64,000 bases of DNA from Micromonospora rifamycinica (lineage in GTDB: Bacteria > Actinomycetota > Actinomycetes > Mycobacteriales > Micromonosporaceae): positions 4,842,001 to 4,906,000 of the forward strand of contig NZ_LT607752.1 of the NCBI RefSeq assembly GCF_900090265.1, read 5' to 3'. How positions within the stretch are numbered: the stretch's first letter is position 1; the number at the start of each line of letters is the position of its first letter. The translations under genes were made by a program, and so were the position numbers. Of the stretch, positions 15,462-25,711 are shown in pieces. The notes beneath the pieces are model-generated. The model ran no database searches. It was not told the origin of the DNA and worked only from the letters and a program-made list of their open reading frames with translations.

Positions 15462-17030
15462 GTGACCGAGACCCCGCCCGGCGCCGCCAGGCTGCCCATT
15501 GTGCCCGGTCTGACCGACTTGCAGGTCTTTGCCCGTGGCGGGTACGCCACCGTCTACCGGGCCACCCAGATCTCCGTCGGTCGGGAGGTCGCCGTCAAGG
15601 TGGAGAACCGCACCCTGGACAACGAGCGTGACCAGGCCCGGTTCCTGCGGGAGGCGCGGGCGGCCGGTCGGATGTCGTCGCACCCGCACGTGGTGGACCT
15701 CTTCGACGTCGGGGTGACCGTCGACCGGCACCCGTACCTGATCATGGAGCTCTGCGACGGGTCGTACGCCGAACGGATGCGGACCTCGCCGCTCGACGCC
15801 TCCGAGACCCGCGACCTCGGCATCAAGATCGCGGATGCGTTGGCCCACTCGCACGCGGCCGGGGTGCTGCACCGCGACGTCAAGCCGGCCAACATCCTGC
15901 ACTCGCACTTCAACTCGGCGGTGCTGGCCGACTTCGGGCTGGCGGTGCTGGCCGAGGCGCGGGACGCCTCGGTCACCCTGGAGGTGCTCACCCCGGCCTA
16001 CGCGCCGCCGGAGATGTTCAACCACAGCCCGCCGTCGCCGGCCGTCGACGTGTACGCCCTCTGCGCCACCCTCTACGCGGTGATGACCGGCCGCCCCCCG
16101 CGCTGGCAGACCGAGCGCAACCCGAGCCTGGTCACCGTGCTGGAGATGTTCCACCAGCCGATCCCCGACCTGCCCGGGGTGCCGAACGAACTCGTCGACG
16201 TGCTCCGCGCCGGGATGTCCAACGACCCCGACGCCCGCCCCTCCGCGCTCGAACTGCGTGACCTGCTCACCGCGCTGCCCCTCGACCCGGCCCCCGCCCC
16301 GGTCAGCGGTGCGCCGGTCTCCGGCGGGCCGTCGGGCGGCGGTGGGCCGTACTCCCCCGGGTGGACCACCGGCCATCCCGGATGGACCACCGGCCAACCC
16401 GGGCGGACGACCGGCCAGCCCGCACCGCGCCCACCCGCCCAGGACGACCAGCCGACGGTGGCGCACGGCGAACGTCGGCGGCGGCGCTGGTTCTTCGGCG
16501 GGGCAGGGGTGCTCGCGCTGGCCGCCTCGGCGAGCGCCGGGGCCTGGGTCGCCGGTGGTGCGCCGCCGGTGGCCGGGCCAACCGCCTCCCCGACGACGGT
16601 CGGCTCGTCCAGCCCGGCCGCCCGCTGGGGAACCCTGCCCGGCTGCGCGGCCGACGGCACGGCCGCGACCCTGCCGCCGGGTGCCCGGTGCGCCCCGGTG
16701 CTGGAGTGTTTCGGCCCGGTGCGGCTGCGTGCCGACCGGGCGGAGGCTCCGCAGCTGTCCTGCGAGGGGCGGCACACCTGGGAGACGTACGTCGAGGGGC
16801 AGCTACCGGCCGCGCTGGCCGGAGCCGGGCACGCCGTGATCAGCGCCGACCCGACGGTCCGGGCGGTGTGCAACGCGCGGACGTTCCGGCTGACCAGCGG
16901 GATCGACTACACCAACGGCTGGCGGCTGGAGGTGTTGCCGCCCGCCGAGCAGGATCCCGACCGGACCTACCGCTGCCTCGCCGGGCGGGGGGTGGACGCG
17001 CTGGTCGCACCGACCCTCACTGGTCGCTGA
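15462..17030 (+). CDS. receptor Ser/Thr protein kinase with Cys-rich ectodomain
   Basis: 522 aa. The N-terminal kinase domain (about 15-270) has a slightly unusual glycine loop (FARGGYATVY), the ATP-binding K46 (VAVKVEN), HRDVKPANIL, DFG and YAPPE, so it should be active. A Pro/Gly/Thr-rich linker contains an imperfect WTTGHPG / WTTGQPG / RTTGQPA repeat (about residues 300-322). One transmembrane helix (about 343-365) leads to an outside domain of about 150 residues with six cysteines and a CEGRHTWETYVEGQLP segment resembling actinobacterial septum-formation (DUF4190/Septum_form-like) domains. It probably senses an envelope signal. The last 14 bp overlap the convergent small membrane gene inside a 30-bp repeat. 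The GTG start has a TATTTT box 6 nt upstream. Confidence 0.92.
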   Translation: MTETPPGAARLPIVPGLTDLQVFARGGYATVYRATQISVGREVAVKVENRTLDNERDQARFLREARAAGRMSSHPHVVDLFDVGVTVDRHPYLIMELCDGSYAERMRTSPLDASETRDLGIKIADALAHSHAAGVLHRDVKPANILHSHFNSAVLADFGLAVLAEARDASVTLEVLTPAYAPPEMFNHSPPSPAVDVYALCATLYAVMTGRPPRWQTERNPSLVTVLEMFHQPIPDLPGVPNELVDVLRAGMSNDPDARPSALELRDLLTALPLDPAPAPVSGAPVSGGPSGGGGPYSPGWTTGHPGWTTGQPGRTTGQPAPRPPAQDDQPTVAHGERRRRRWFFGGAGVLALAASASAGAWVAGGAPPVAGPTASPTTVGSSSPAARWGTLPGCAADGTAATLPPGARCAPVLECFGPVRLRADRAEAPQLSCEGRHTWETYVEGQLPAALAGAGHAVISADPTVRAVCNARTFRLTSGIDYTNGWRLEVLPPAEQDPDRTYRCLAGRGVDALVAPTLTGR

Positions 17031-17099
17031 CCTCGCGCACCGACACTGACTGGTCGCTGACCTCGCGCACCGACACTGACTGGTCGCTGACCTCGCGCA
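17017..17099. repeat. 30-bp tandem repeat at converging gene ends
   Basis: 2.8 units of 30 bp (17017-17046, 17047-17076, 17077-17099), each containing CTGGTCGCTGACCTCGCGCA. On the minus strand they encode the C-terminal REVSDQSVSV repeats of the small membrane protein. The first unit also supplies the kinase stop codon (TGA 17028-17030). Confidence 0.85.
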
Positions 17100-17403
17100 T
17101 CCGATTCAGCCGGCTGAGCACCGCGGCGGTGTCGAGCGCGTCCAGGGTGTCCGCGTCGAGGAACGAACCCGCCGCCAGTTGACCGGGGACGGGCACGGCG
17201 ACCGGTGCCTCCCCGGGGTCGCGCTCGCGCAGCGCGGCCAGCGCGGTGCCGGTCACTGTCGCGAACACGACACCGAGCAGGGCCAGCCCCACCGTCAGGA
17301 TGCCGGCCGGATGCCGGAAGGCCAGCACCACCAGCACCACGCCGGTTGCCAACGCGCCGACCGTCGCCACGGTCCGCGCGCCCGGTCTCAGGATTCGCCT
17401 CAC
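17017..17403 (-). CDS. small membrane protein with repeat tail
   Basis: 128 aa, no recognised family. Two hydrophobic helices (about 12-29 and 33-57) form an N-terminal hairpin, followed by a hydrophilic region (RERDPGEAPVAVPVP...FLDADTLDALDTAAVLSRLNRM) and a C-terminal tail of REVSDQSVSV repeats encoded by the 30-bp tandem repeat. The DALDTAAVLSRLNRM segment is helical and may be the functional end before repeat expansion. The GTG at 17403 is used; CATGCT lies 6 nt upstream as a weak -10-like box. It converges on and overlaps the kinase gene by 14 bp, so the two could affect each other's transcription. Confidence 0.65.
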   Translation of the reverse strand: MRRILRPGARTVATVGALATGVVLVVLAFRHPAGILTVGLALLGVVFATVTGTALAALRERDPGEAPVAVPVPGQLAAGSFLDADTLDALDTAAVLSRLNRMREVSDQSVSVREVSDQSVSVREVSDQ

Positions 17404-17581
17404 CCGACAAGCATGGCCCGGATGGGCGCGCTGTCAATCCGTACGGCTCGGTGTGGTTGACCGTTCTGCCGACAGTGACGCCGTCGGGGTGGCGACACCG
17501 GCCGGCCGGGCGGCGGGGCGGGGATGGATACGAGCGGCTACTCTCGGTGTCCCCCAGGCTGTCCGTCAGCGAGGTGCGCCG

Positions 17582-18523
17582 ATGAACGACACGTCCGCCC
17601 GCCACCGGGTCCGATCGGTCGCCACCACCCTGGCGGTGGCGCTGACCCTCACCCTGGCCGCCGCCGCGGGCTGCGACAACCGCCGCGAGCCGTCCCTGCC
17701 CTCGGTGCGCGACAAGCTGCGGGAGTCGCACATCGACGGTCAGTCGAAGATCAAGATCGGGGTGGCCACCACCGAGCCGCTGATGGGCGAGCTGCGCAAC
17801 GGCGCACACGTCGGCTTCGACGTGGAGATCGCCCGCTACGTCGCCTCCTACCTCGGCTACGAGGGCGACCAGCGCATCGAGTGGGTCTCGGTCACCACCG
17901 AGGACCGGATCCCCGCCCTCCAGGGTGGCGTGGTCGACCTGGTGGTCTCCAGCTTCTCGATCACCGAGGAGCGGGAGAAGCTGGTCAGCTTCGCCGGGCC
18001 GTACTTCGTCACCACCCAGGAGGTGATGGTGCCGACCCGGCTCAAGGACAAGATCCGCACCATCGAGGACCTCCGTGAGCCGGCGTACAAGGTCTGCACC
18101 AGCGGTGGCTCCACCACCGAGGCCGAGCTGGCCAAGCACGACGTGAAAGCCCTGGTGGTCAAGGAGGTCGGCGACTGCGTCAAGGGCATCCGGGAGGGCC
18201 GCTACGACGCGGTCAGCTCCGACGAGACGATCCTCGCCGGTTTCCTGTCCCTCTACCCGACCGAGTTCGAGATCGTCGACATGCCCTTCGGCACCAGTGA
18301 ACTGCTCGGCATCGGCGTGCCGATCGGTGACCCCGCCCTGCGTGACCTGGTGGCCTTCGCGCTCCAGAAGAGCTACCTTCAGGGGCGCAGCGGGATCAGC
18401 AGCCCGTGGCTCACCGCGTACAACCGGACCCTGGGCCCATGGCTGAAGGCGGAGAAGGCCCAGCCGCAGCCGCTGAACGTGCCGGACCTGGTCGACTTCG
18501 ACGACAAGGCGCCGACCCGGTGA
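17582..18523 (+). CDS. amino-acid-type solute-binding lipoprotein (SBP family 3, GlnH-like)
   Basis: 313 aa. A lipoprotein signal peptide ends in LAAAAGC with Cys31 as the lipidation site. The mature part is a family 3 solute-binding fold: KIKIGVATTEPLMGEL, GFDVEIARYVASYLG, a QGGVVDLVVSSFSITEEREKLVSFAGPYFVTTQ stretch with the family signature, and YDAVSSDETILAGF. Relatives bind polar amino acids such as Gln, Glu or Asp. No ABC permease or ATPase gene is next to it. Instead its stop overlaps by 4 bp (GTGA) the start of a polytopic membrane protein, and a receptor kinase is two genes upstream, so a sensing role like that of mycobacterial GlnH-GlnX-PknG is possible. GAGGTG precedes the ATG. Confidence 0.88.
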   Translation: MNDTSARHRVRSVATTLAVALTLTLAAAAGCDNRREPSLPSVRDKLRESHIDGQSKIKIGVATTEPLMGELRNGAHVGFDVEIARYVASYLGYEGDQRIEWVSVTTEDRIPALQGGVVDLVVSSFSITEEREKLVSFAGPYFVTTQEVMVPTRLKDKIRTIEDLREPAYKVCTSGGSTTEAELAKHDVKALVVKEVGDCVKGIREGRYDAVSSDETILAGFLSLYPTEFEIVDMPFGTSELLGIGVPIGDPALRDLVAFALQKSYLQGRSGISSPWLTAYNRTLGPWLKAEKAQPQPLNVPDLVDFDDKAPTR

Positions 18524-19560
18524 CCGCCCCGGCCGTACCGCAGGAGCGGGGTGGCACCACCGTCGCGGTGCGTGACGGCTGGGATCCGGCGGTGGAGCGG
18601 CGGGCCCGGGCCAGCCAGTCGTTCTGGACGGCGGTGGTGGGGGTGCCCGCCATCTTCTCCGTGCTGCGCCTCGGCGTCGAGGCGGGCGGCGAACTCCAGA
18701 CCACGCTGCTGCTGGTGGCGAACGTCGGGCCGGTGAACCTGCTGGCCGGCTTCCTCACCACCGCCGCCCGGCTGCTCTCCACCGGCCTGGTCGCGGTCTT
18801 CGCACTCGGCGCGGTGCTGCGGGTCAGCGTCGAACGGATGCCGCCCACCGTGCGTCGCCCGCTCTTCGTCCGCTGGGCGGACCTCACCCCGGCCTGGTTC
18901 GTGCTGGCCAGCTTCCTCACCGCCCTGGTCACCTGGCAGCTGCTCTACCTGCCCCTGCTGCTGCCGGCGTTCGTGGCCGCCTTCCAGCTCACCCCGGCGC
19001 GACTGCACGAGCACCCGCTGCCCCGGGTGCTGATCGTGGTGGCGCTGCTCGTCGGCTACGGCTGGCTGCTCGCCCCCACCCTGGTCGACGCGTGGCAGCA
19101 ACGGGAACTGCTCGCCCTGACGCTGCTCGTCGTCCCGCCGCTGCTCGCGCTCACGGTGACCGGCCCGCTGCCCGGGGCGGTGATCCGGCCGCTCGCCTCG
19201 GTCACCGAGGCGGCGGTGCTGGCCATGCTGGTCTGGGCGGCGCTGCCGGTGATCACCACGCCGGTGCTGCCGCTCACCGTGACCACCGTGGAGTCGAGCC
19301 CCGGTGTCACCGAGGACGTCCGGGGGCACGTGGTCACCGTGGACGACGTCAACATGGTGCTGCTCCAGGAGCGGGGCGGCGTCCGCTACGTGCCGGTGGA
19401 CGACGTCCGCGCCCAGGTGCTCTGCCCCAGTGAGGAGGAGCTGCCCCGGCACCGGCTGCGGATCCGGGACTACCACGTCGAGGACTCGCTGCTGGAGGGG
19501 CTGGGTCGGCGGGTGCGGCCGGTACACCGCACCGACGCTGCCTGCCGCGCGGTGAACTGA
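18520..19560 (+). CDS. polytopic membrane protein coupled to GlnH-like lipoprotein
   Basis: 346 aa. The GTG start overlaps the stop of the solute-binding lipoprotein gene, so the two proteins are probably made together in fixed ratio. Seven or so hydrophobic segments span about residues 35-265. The remaining C-terminal ~80 residues form a soluble domain with GHVVTVDDVNMVLLQERGGVRYVPVDDVRAQVLC and RIRDYHVEDSLLEGLGRR. It has none of the ABC-permease EAA loop features, so it is not obviously a transporter subunit. It could relay ligand binding by the lipoprotein to the inside. No family is recognised. It ends 8 bp before the convergent end of the acyl-CoA dehydrogenase gene. Confidence 0.75.
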   Translation: MTAPAVPQERGGTTVAVRDGWDPAVERRARASQSFWTAVVGVPAIFSVLRLGVEAGGELQTTLLLVANVGPVNLLAGFLTTAARLLSTGLVAVFALGAVLRVSVERMPPTVRRPLFVRWADLTPAWFVLASFLTALVTWQLLYLPLLLPAFVAAFQLTPARLHEHPLPRVLIVVALLVGYGWLLAPTLVDAWQQRELLALTLLVVPPLLALTVTGPLPGAVIRPLASVTEAAVLAMLVWAALPVITTPVLPLTVTTVESSPGVTEDVRGHVVTVDDVNMVLLQERGGVRYVPVDDVRAQVLCPSEEELPRHRLRIRDYHVEDSLLEGLGRRVRPVHRTDAACRAVN

Positions 19561-19568
19561 CCCCCGGG

Positions 19569-20732
19569 TCAGTAGGACTTCTCCTGACCGAGTACGTGCT
19601 GGGCGACGAAGTTGAGGATCATCTCCCGGCTGACCGGGGCGATCCGACCGGCCCGCACCGCGCCGAGCAGCGTCGCCACGCCGTACTCGGTGGTCATGCC
19701 GGCCCCGCCGAGGGCCTGCACGGCGGTGTCCACGGCCAGTGCGGCGGCCTCCCCGGCGGCGTACTTGGCCATGTTGCCGGAGACCCCGGCCTCCAGGTCG
19801 CGGCCCGCGTCGTACAGGGTGGCCGCCTTGGCGATCATGAGCCGGGCCAGCTCCACCTGCACCGCCGCGTGCGCCAACGGATGGGACACCCCCTGGTGCG
19901 CGCCGATGCTGCGGCCACCCCAGACCTTGCGGGTGGCGGTGTAGTCGGTGGCCCGCTCGATGGCGTACCGGCCGGTGCCGACACCCATCGCGGCGACCGT
20001 GATCCGCTCCGGGTTCAGCCCGGCGAACAGCGCCGGCAGGCCGGCGTCCAGCGACCCGCCGACCAGCGCGTCGGCGGGCAGCCGGACGTCGTCCAGGTAG
20101 AGCAGGAACTGGTTCTCCGGGGAGACGATCTCCATGTCCAGCCGGGACCGGGTCAACCCGGCCGCATCGGTCGGCACCAGGAACAGCGCCGGCTTCAGCT
20201 TCCCGGTCGCCGCGTCCTCCGTCCGGGCGACCACCAGCACGTACTGCGCCTCGTCCACGCCGGAGATGTAGCACTTGCGGCCGGAGAGCAGCCAGTCGTC
20301 GCCGTCGCGGCGGGCCACCGTGCCGAGCCGGTGGAAGTTCGACCCGGCGTCCGGCTCGGTGATCGCGAAGACCACCTTCAGCGAGCCGTCGGCGAACCCG
20401 GGCAGGAAGCGCTTGCGCTGCTCCTCGGTGCCGTGCCGGTTGATCACGGTGGCGGCGATGGCCGGCGACACCACCAGCAGCAGCAGTGGGCAGCCGGCGG
20501 CGGCCAGCTCCTCGCAGACGATGGCCAGCTCGGTCAGGCCGCCACCGCCGCCGCCGTACTCGGTGGGGACGTTGACGCCCAGGTAGCCGAGCCGACCGGC
20601 CTCGTCCCACAGCTCAGTGGTGTGCCCGCCGGATTTCGCCTTCTCGACGAAGTAGGAGTGGCCGTACCGGCGGCCCAGCGCGCGGACGGCATCCCGGAGC
20701 TGGTCCTGCTCCGGGGTGAGGTCGAAGTTCAT
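19569..20732 (-). CDS. acyl-CoA dehydrogenase (last gene of catabolic operon)
   Basis: 387 aa flavoprotein. It has the standard order: helical N-terminus (MNFDLTPEQDQLRDAVRAL), FAD-contact strand VVFAITEPDAGSNFHRLG, beta domain WLLSGRKCYISGVDEAQ, and C-terminal helices. The usual E-G-T catalytic motif near the end is absent (RIAPVSREMILNFV). The base may instead be the Glu in AIERATDYTATRKVWG, the helix-G position used in isovaleryl-CoA and long-chain dehydrogenases. The ATG overlaps the stop of the carboxylase alpha gene by one base (TGATG). As the sixth gene of the TetR-AtuA operon it probably oxidises a branched acyl-CoA; the exact substrate is not deducible. Confidence 0.88.
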   Translation of the reverse strand: MNFDLTPEQDQLRDAVRALGRRYGHSYFVEKAKSGGHTTELWDEAGRLGYLGVNVPTEYGGGGGGLTELAIVCEELAAAGCPLLLLVVSPAIAATVINRHGTEEQRKRFLPGFADGSLKVVFAITEPDAGSNFHRLGTVARRDGDDWLLSGRKCYISGVDEAQYVLVVARTEDAATGKLKPALFLVPTDAAGLTRSRLDMEIVSPENQFLLYLDDVRLPADALVGGSLDAGLPALFAGLNPERITVAAMGVGTGRYAIERATDYTATRKVWGGRSIGAHQGVSHPLAHAAVQVELARLMIAKAATLYDAGRDLEAGVSGNMAKYAAGEAAALAVDTAVQALGGAGMTTEYGVATLLGAVRAGRIAPVSREMILNFVAQHVLGQEKSY

Positions 20733-22789
20733 CAGGGTGCCTCCTCGGGATCGACCACGGCCAGCACCGCGCCCGTCTCGACCTGCCCACCGGCGGGCAC
20801 CGGCAGGTCGGCGACCACACCGTCGGTCGGGGCGAGCACGGGGTGTTCCAACTTCATCGCCTCCAGGGTCAGCAGCAGGTCACCGGCGGCGACCCGCTGA
20901 CCGACCCCGACGTGCACCCGGGCCACCGTGCCGGGCAGCGGTGCGAGCAGCGACCCGACCGCCAACGCCGCGCGGGGCAGCGGCAAGCGGGGCAGCCCGG
21001 TCAGCTCCGTCGCGCCGTCCGGGCCGTCCACGAAGACCACCGACCCCGCCCGGTGTACGCGGAACGCCCGCCGCACCCCGGCCACGTCGAGCAGCACCCG
21101 GTCCGGCGCCACCGTCACCAGCGCCACCACCGGCCCCGGTCCCGTGGTGGACGGGTCGTCCGGTGCGGCACCCGTGCCGTCGGGGGACGTCGGGCCGGGC
21201 TCGGCGACGGTCCGGTCGGGCTCGGTGACCGTCGGGTCCGTGGACCAGTCGGCGAGTGCGCCGGACCGGTCCAGCCGGTAGCGCACCTCGATCTCGTTCC
21301 CGGTCGCGGTGGCGTACCGGACGACCTGGGGGACGGCCGGCACGTTGCGCCAGCCCGAGGGGAGACCGGCGAGCACCGGGGCGGTGGCCCGTCGCGCGGC
21401 GGCGCAGGCCAGCGCGGCGGCCAGCGCCGCCTGCGGGAGGCGCTCGGGCGGCAGCAGCGGCGCGAAGACCCCGGGGTGCGCGGCCAGGAACCCGGTGTCA
21501 ACCTGTGCCGACCCGAACTCGGGACTGCGCAGCACCCGGACCAGCAGGTCCCGGTTGGTGGCCACCCCGTGCAGCTCGGCGCGGGCCAGCGCCCCGGCGA
21601 GCAGCCGGGCCGCCTCCGCCCGGGTCGGCGCCCAGGCCACCAGCTTGGCCAGCATCGAGTCGTAGTGCACGCCCACCGTCGAACCGGTGTGCACCCCCGA
21701 GTCGAGCCGCAGGCCACGGGTCGGGGCGAACTCGCCGGCCACCCCGGGGACCGCGAACCGGTGCAGGGTGCCGGTGGCCGGGCGGAACCCCTGCGCCGGG
21801 TCCTCCGCGCAGAGCCGCACCTCGATGGCGTGACCGTCGGTGGGCGGGGTCGCCGGCACCGGCAGGGCACCACCCTCGGCGACCAGCAGTTGCAGCCGTA
21901 CCAGGTCCAGCCCGGTGACCGCCTCGGTGACCGGATGCTCCACCTGGAGCCGGGTGTTCATCTCCAGGAAGAAGAACTCGCCCGTCGGGGCGAGCAGGAA
22001 CTCCACCGTCCCCGCCCCGACGTAGCCGACCGCCCGCCCGGCGGCCACCGCCGCGGCGTGCAGCCGCTCCCGGACCCCGTCGGGCAGCACCGCAGGGGCC
22101 TCCTCGACGAGCTTCTGGTGCCGCCGCTGGATCGAGCAGTCCCGCTCACCGAGCGCCACGACCGTACCGGCGGTGTCGCCGAAGATCTGCACCTCGACGT
22201 GCCGGCCGTGCTCGACGTACCGCTCGACGAAGACCGTGCCGTCGCCGAACGCGGCGGCGGCCTCGCGGCGCGCGGATTCCACGGCCGCCGGCAGGTCGGC
22301 GGGGTCACGGACGAGGCGCATCCCCCGCCCGCCGCCCCCGGCGGACGCCTTGACCAGCACCGGAAAGTCGGTGATGTCGTCGTCGGTCCAGGAGGGCAGC
22401 ATCGGCACCCCCGCCCCGGCCAGCAGTTCCTTCGCGGCGATCTTGTCGCCCATCGCCGCGATCGCCCCGGCCGGCGGGCCGACCCAGGTCAGGCCGGCGT
22501 CGGTCACCGCCGCCGCGAACCCGGCATCCTCGGCGAGGAAGCCGTAACCCGGGTGGATCGCGTCCGCGCCCGTGCGGCGGGCCGCGGCCAGGATCAGCTC
22601 GATCCGCAGGTACGTCTCGACCGGCGTGTTCCCCGGCAGGCGGACCGCCTCGTCGGCCTCGACCACGTACGGCGCGTCCACGTCGGCGTCGGAGTGCACG
22701 GCGACCGTCGCCACACCCAGCGCCCGGCAGGTGGCGAAGACCCGCCGGGCGATCTCCCCCCGGTTGGCCACCAGCAGTTTCCGAATCAC
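20732..22789 (-). CDS. acyl-CoA carboxylase alpha chain (biotin carboxylase + BCCP)
   Basis: 685 aa. It starts VIRKLLVANRGEIARRVF, the standard biotin-carboxylase opening. It has the glycine-rich ATP-grasp loop ASAGGGGRGMRLV, FLEMNTRLQVEHPVTEAVTGLDLV with catalytic residues, and after a less conserved linker (about 440-600, the BT region) a C-terminal biotinyl domain with LLTLEAMKLEHPV, where the Lys carries biotin. The length and layout match methylcrotonyl-/geranyl-CoA-type alpha subunits more than the 590-aa propionyl-type AccA. With the beta chain encoded upstream it would carboxylate a 3-methyl-2-enoyl-CoA. GTG start at 22789. The gap to the beta-chain gene is filled by a 59-bp tandem repeat, the only loose junction in the operon. 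Confidence 0.93.
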   Translation of the reverse strand: MIRKLLVANRGEIARRVFATCRALGVATVAVHSDADVDAPYVVEADEAVRLPGNTPVETYLRIELILAAARRTGADAIHPGYGFLAEDAGFAAAVTDAGLTWVGPPAGAIAAMGDKIAAKELLAGAGVPMLPSWTDDDITDFPVLVKASAGGGGRGMRLVRDPADLPAAVESARREAAAAFGDGTVFVERYVEHGRHVEVQIFGDTAGTVVALGERDCSIQRRHQKLVEEAPAVLPDGVRERLHAAAVAAGRAVGYVGAGTVEFLLAPTGEFFFLEMNTRLQVEHPVTEAVTGLDLVRLQLLVAEGGALPVPATPPTDGHAIEVRLCAEDPAQGFRPATGTLHRFAVPGVAGEFAPTRGLRLDSGVHTGSTVGVHYDSMLAKLVAWAPTRAEAARLLAGALARAELHGVATNRDLLVRVLRSPEFGSAQVDTGFLAAHPGVFAPLLPPERLPQAALAAALACAAARRATAPVLAGLPSGWRNVPAVPQVVRYATATGNEIEVRYRLDRSGALADWSTDPTVTEPDRTVAEPGPTSPDGTGAAPDDPSTTGPGPVVALVTVAPDRVLLDVAGVRRAFRVHRAGSVVFVDGPDGATELTGLPRLPLPRAALAVGSLLAPLPGTVARVHVGVGQRVAAGDLLLTLEAMKLEHPVLAPTDGVVADLPVPAGGQVETGAVLAVVDPEEAP

Positions 22790-22803
22790 CCGTGCCCCCT
22801 GGC

Positions 22804-22915
22804 TTTCGTTCGCGACTGCGGGACTCCGCTGCGCTGCGTTCCTCGCGCTCACGGGGCCTGCTCTTCGTTCGCGGCTGCGGGACTCCGCTGCGCTGCGTTC
22901 CTCGCGCTCACGGGC
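22804..22915. repeat. 59-bp direct repeat between carboxylase genes
   Basis: TTCGTTCGCG..GCGGGACTCC starts at 22805 and again at 22864, giving nearly two copies with period 59 (a single A/G difference is visible in CGCGACTGC / CGCGGCTGC). Read on the minus strand the unit begins GTGAGCGCGAGGAACGCAGC and ends near CGCGAACGAA. It is related to the 55-bp repeat at 52981-53177. Confidence 0.8.
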
Positions 22916-22916
22916 A

Positions 22917-24514
<1,598 letters not shown>

Positions 24515-24518
<4 letters not shown>

Positions 24519-25711
24519 AGGCCCAGACCCTTCGCGATGATCTCGTTCATGATCTCGGTGGTGCCGCCGCCGATGCCGAGGATCCGGGCGTCCCGGTAGT
24601 GCCGCTCGACCTCGGCGTCACGCAGGTAGCCGAACCCGCCGTGCAGTTGCAGCGCCTGGTCCACCACCTGGTCGCAGGCGGCCACCGCGACGTTCTTCGC
24701 CATCGCCACCTCGGTCACCACCGGCTCGCCCGCCGCCACCCGGGCGGCCACCTGGTGCACGTAGGCGCGGGCCGCCTCGGCGCGGGTGTGCATCTCGGCC
24801 AGCCGGTGCCGGACCAGCTGCCGGCTGACCAGCGGACGGCCGAAGGTGGACCGGTCCCGGCACCAGCGGGTCGAAAGCTCCACGCAGCGCTGCGCGGTCG
24901 CGTACGCCTGGGTGGCCAGGGAGAGCCGCTCGGTGGCGAAGTTCTGCATGATCGCCAGGAAGCCGGTGTCCTCCTCGCCGATCCGGTTGGTCACCGGCAC
25001 CCGCACGTCGACGAAGGACAGCTCGGCGGTGTCCGAGCAGTGCCAGCCGAGCTTGTCCAGCTTCCGGTCGACGGTGAACCCGGGGGTGCCCTTGTCGACC
25101 ACCAGCAGGTGCAGCGACCCACTGCCGGGGAAGTCGCCGCAGACCGCCGTGGTGACGAAGTCGGCGCGTACCCCGCTGGTGACGTACGTCTTCGATCCGT
25201 TGACCAGGTAGTGGTCGCCGTCGCGGCGGGCGGTGGTGCGGATCGCGGCGACGTCCGAGCCGCCGTCCGGTTCGGTGATCGCCAGCGCGCCGATCAGCTC
25301 GCCCGCCAGCGTCGGCCGGACGTACCGGGTGACCAGGGGATCGTCGGCGGCGGACCGGTGCGCGGAGAGCCGGCCGCCGAGCGTCCCGCCGGTGCGCGCC
25401 CCGGCCGCCGCGACGATGTGCGGCAGCGCGATGCCGTGCGTGAACAGGGCGGCGACCAGCCCGGACGAGCCACCGGAGCGGATGATCTCCTCGGTGACCA
25501 CGATCGCGTCGAGCAGGTCGCCGCCGCTGCCGCCGACCGACTCGGGGAAGCCGACGCCGAGCAGGCCGATCTTCGCGGCGGTGGCGTGCAGCGCGCGCGG
25601 CACCTCGCCGGCCCGTTCCCAGTCGGCCAGGTGCGGCAGCACCTCCCGGGTCACGAAGGCCCGGGTCAGCTCCCGCAACTGCCGCCGCTCGGGTGTGTCC
25701 ACGATGGTCAC
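24515..25711 (-). CDS. acyl-CoA dehydrogenase (long-chain/isovaleryl type)
   Basis: 398 aa. The family segments ALAITEPDGGSDVAAIRTTARRDG, YLVNGSKTYVTSGVRADF, LGWHCSDTAELSFVDVRVP and QALQLHGGFGYLRDAEVERHYRDARI are all intact. Near the C-terminus the motif reads IGGGTTEIMNEI, without the E of EGT; this is the long-chain/LCAD-like arrangement, where the base would be the Glu in CVELSTRWCRDRSTFG. The GTG at 25711 overlaps the stop of the AtuA-like gene (GTGA) and its own stop overlaps the next ATG (ATGA), so translation is coupled on both sides. It would feed the carboxylase encoded next with an unsaturated acyl-CoA. Confidence 0.9.

Noticed and set aside
18520..19560. GlnX orthologue
   Set aside because: It is next to a GlnH-like gene, but it has about seven membrane helices and a C-terminal soluble tail rather than the GlnX sensor layout, and the kinase here is not PknG-like. 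Only the general analogy is kept.
22790..22916. Biotin carboxylase start further upstream through the 59-bp repeat
   Set aside because: The frame is open but translates the dispersed repeat; the family begins at IRKLLVANRGE, which fits the GTG at 22789.
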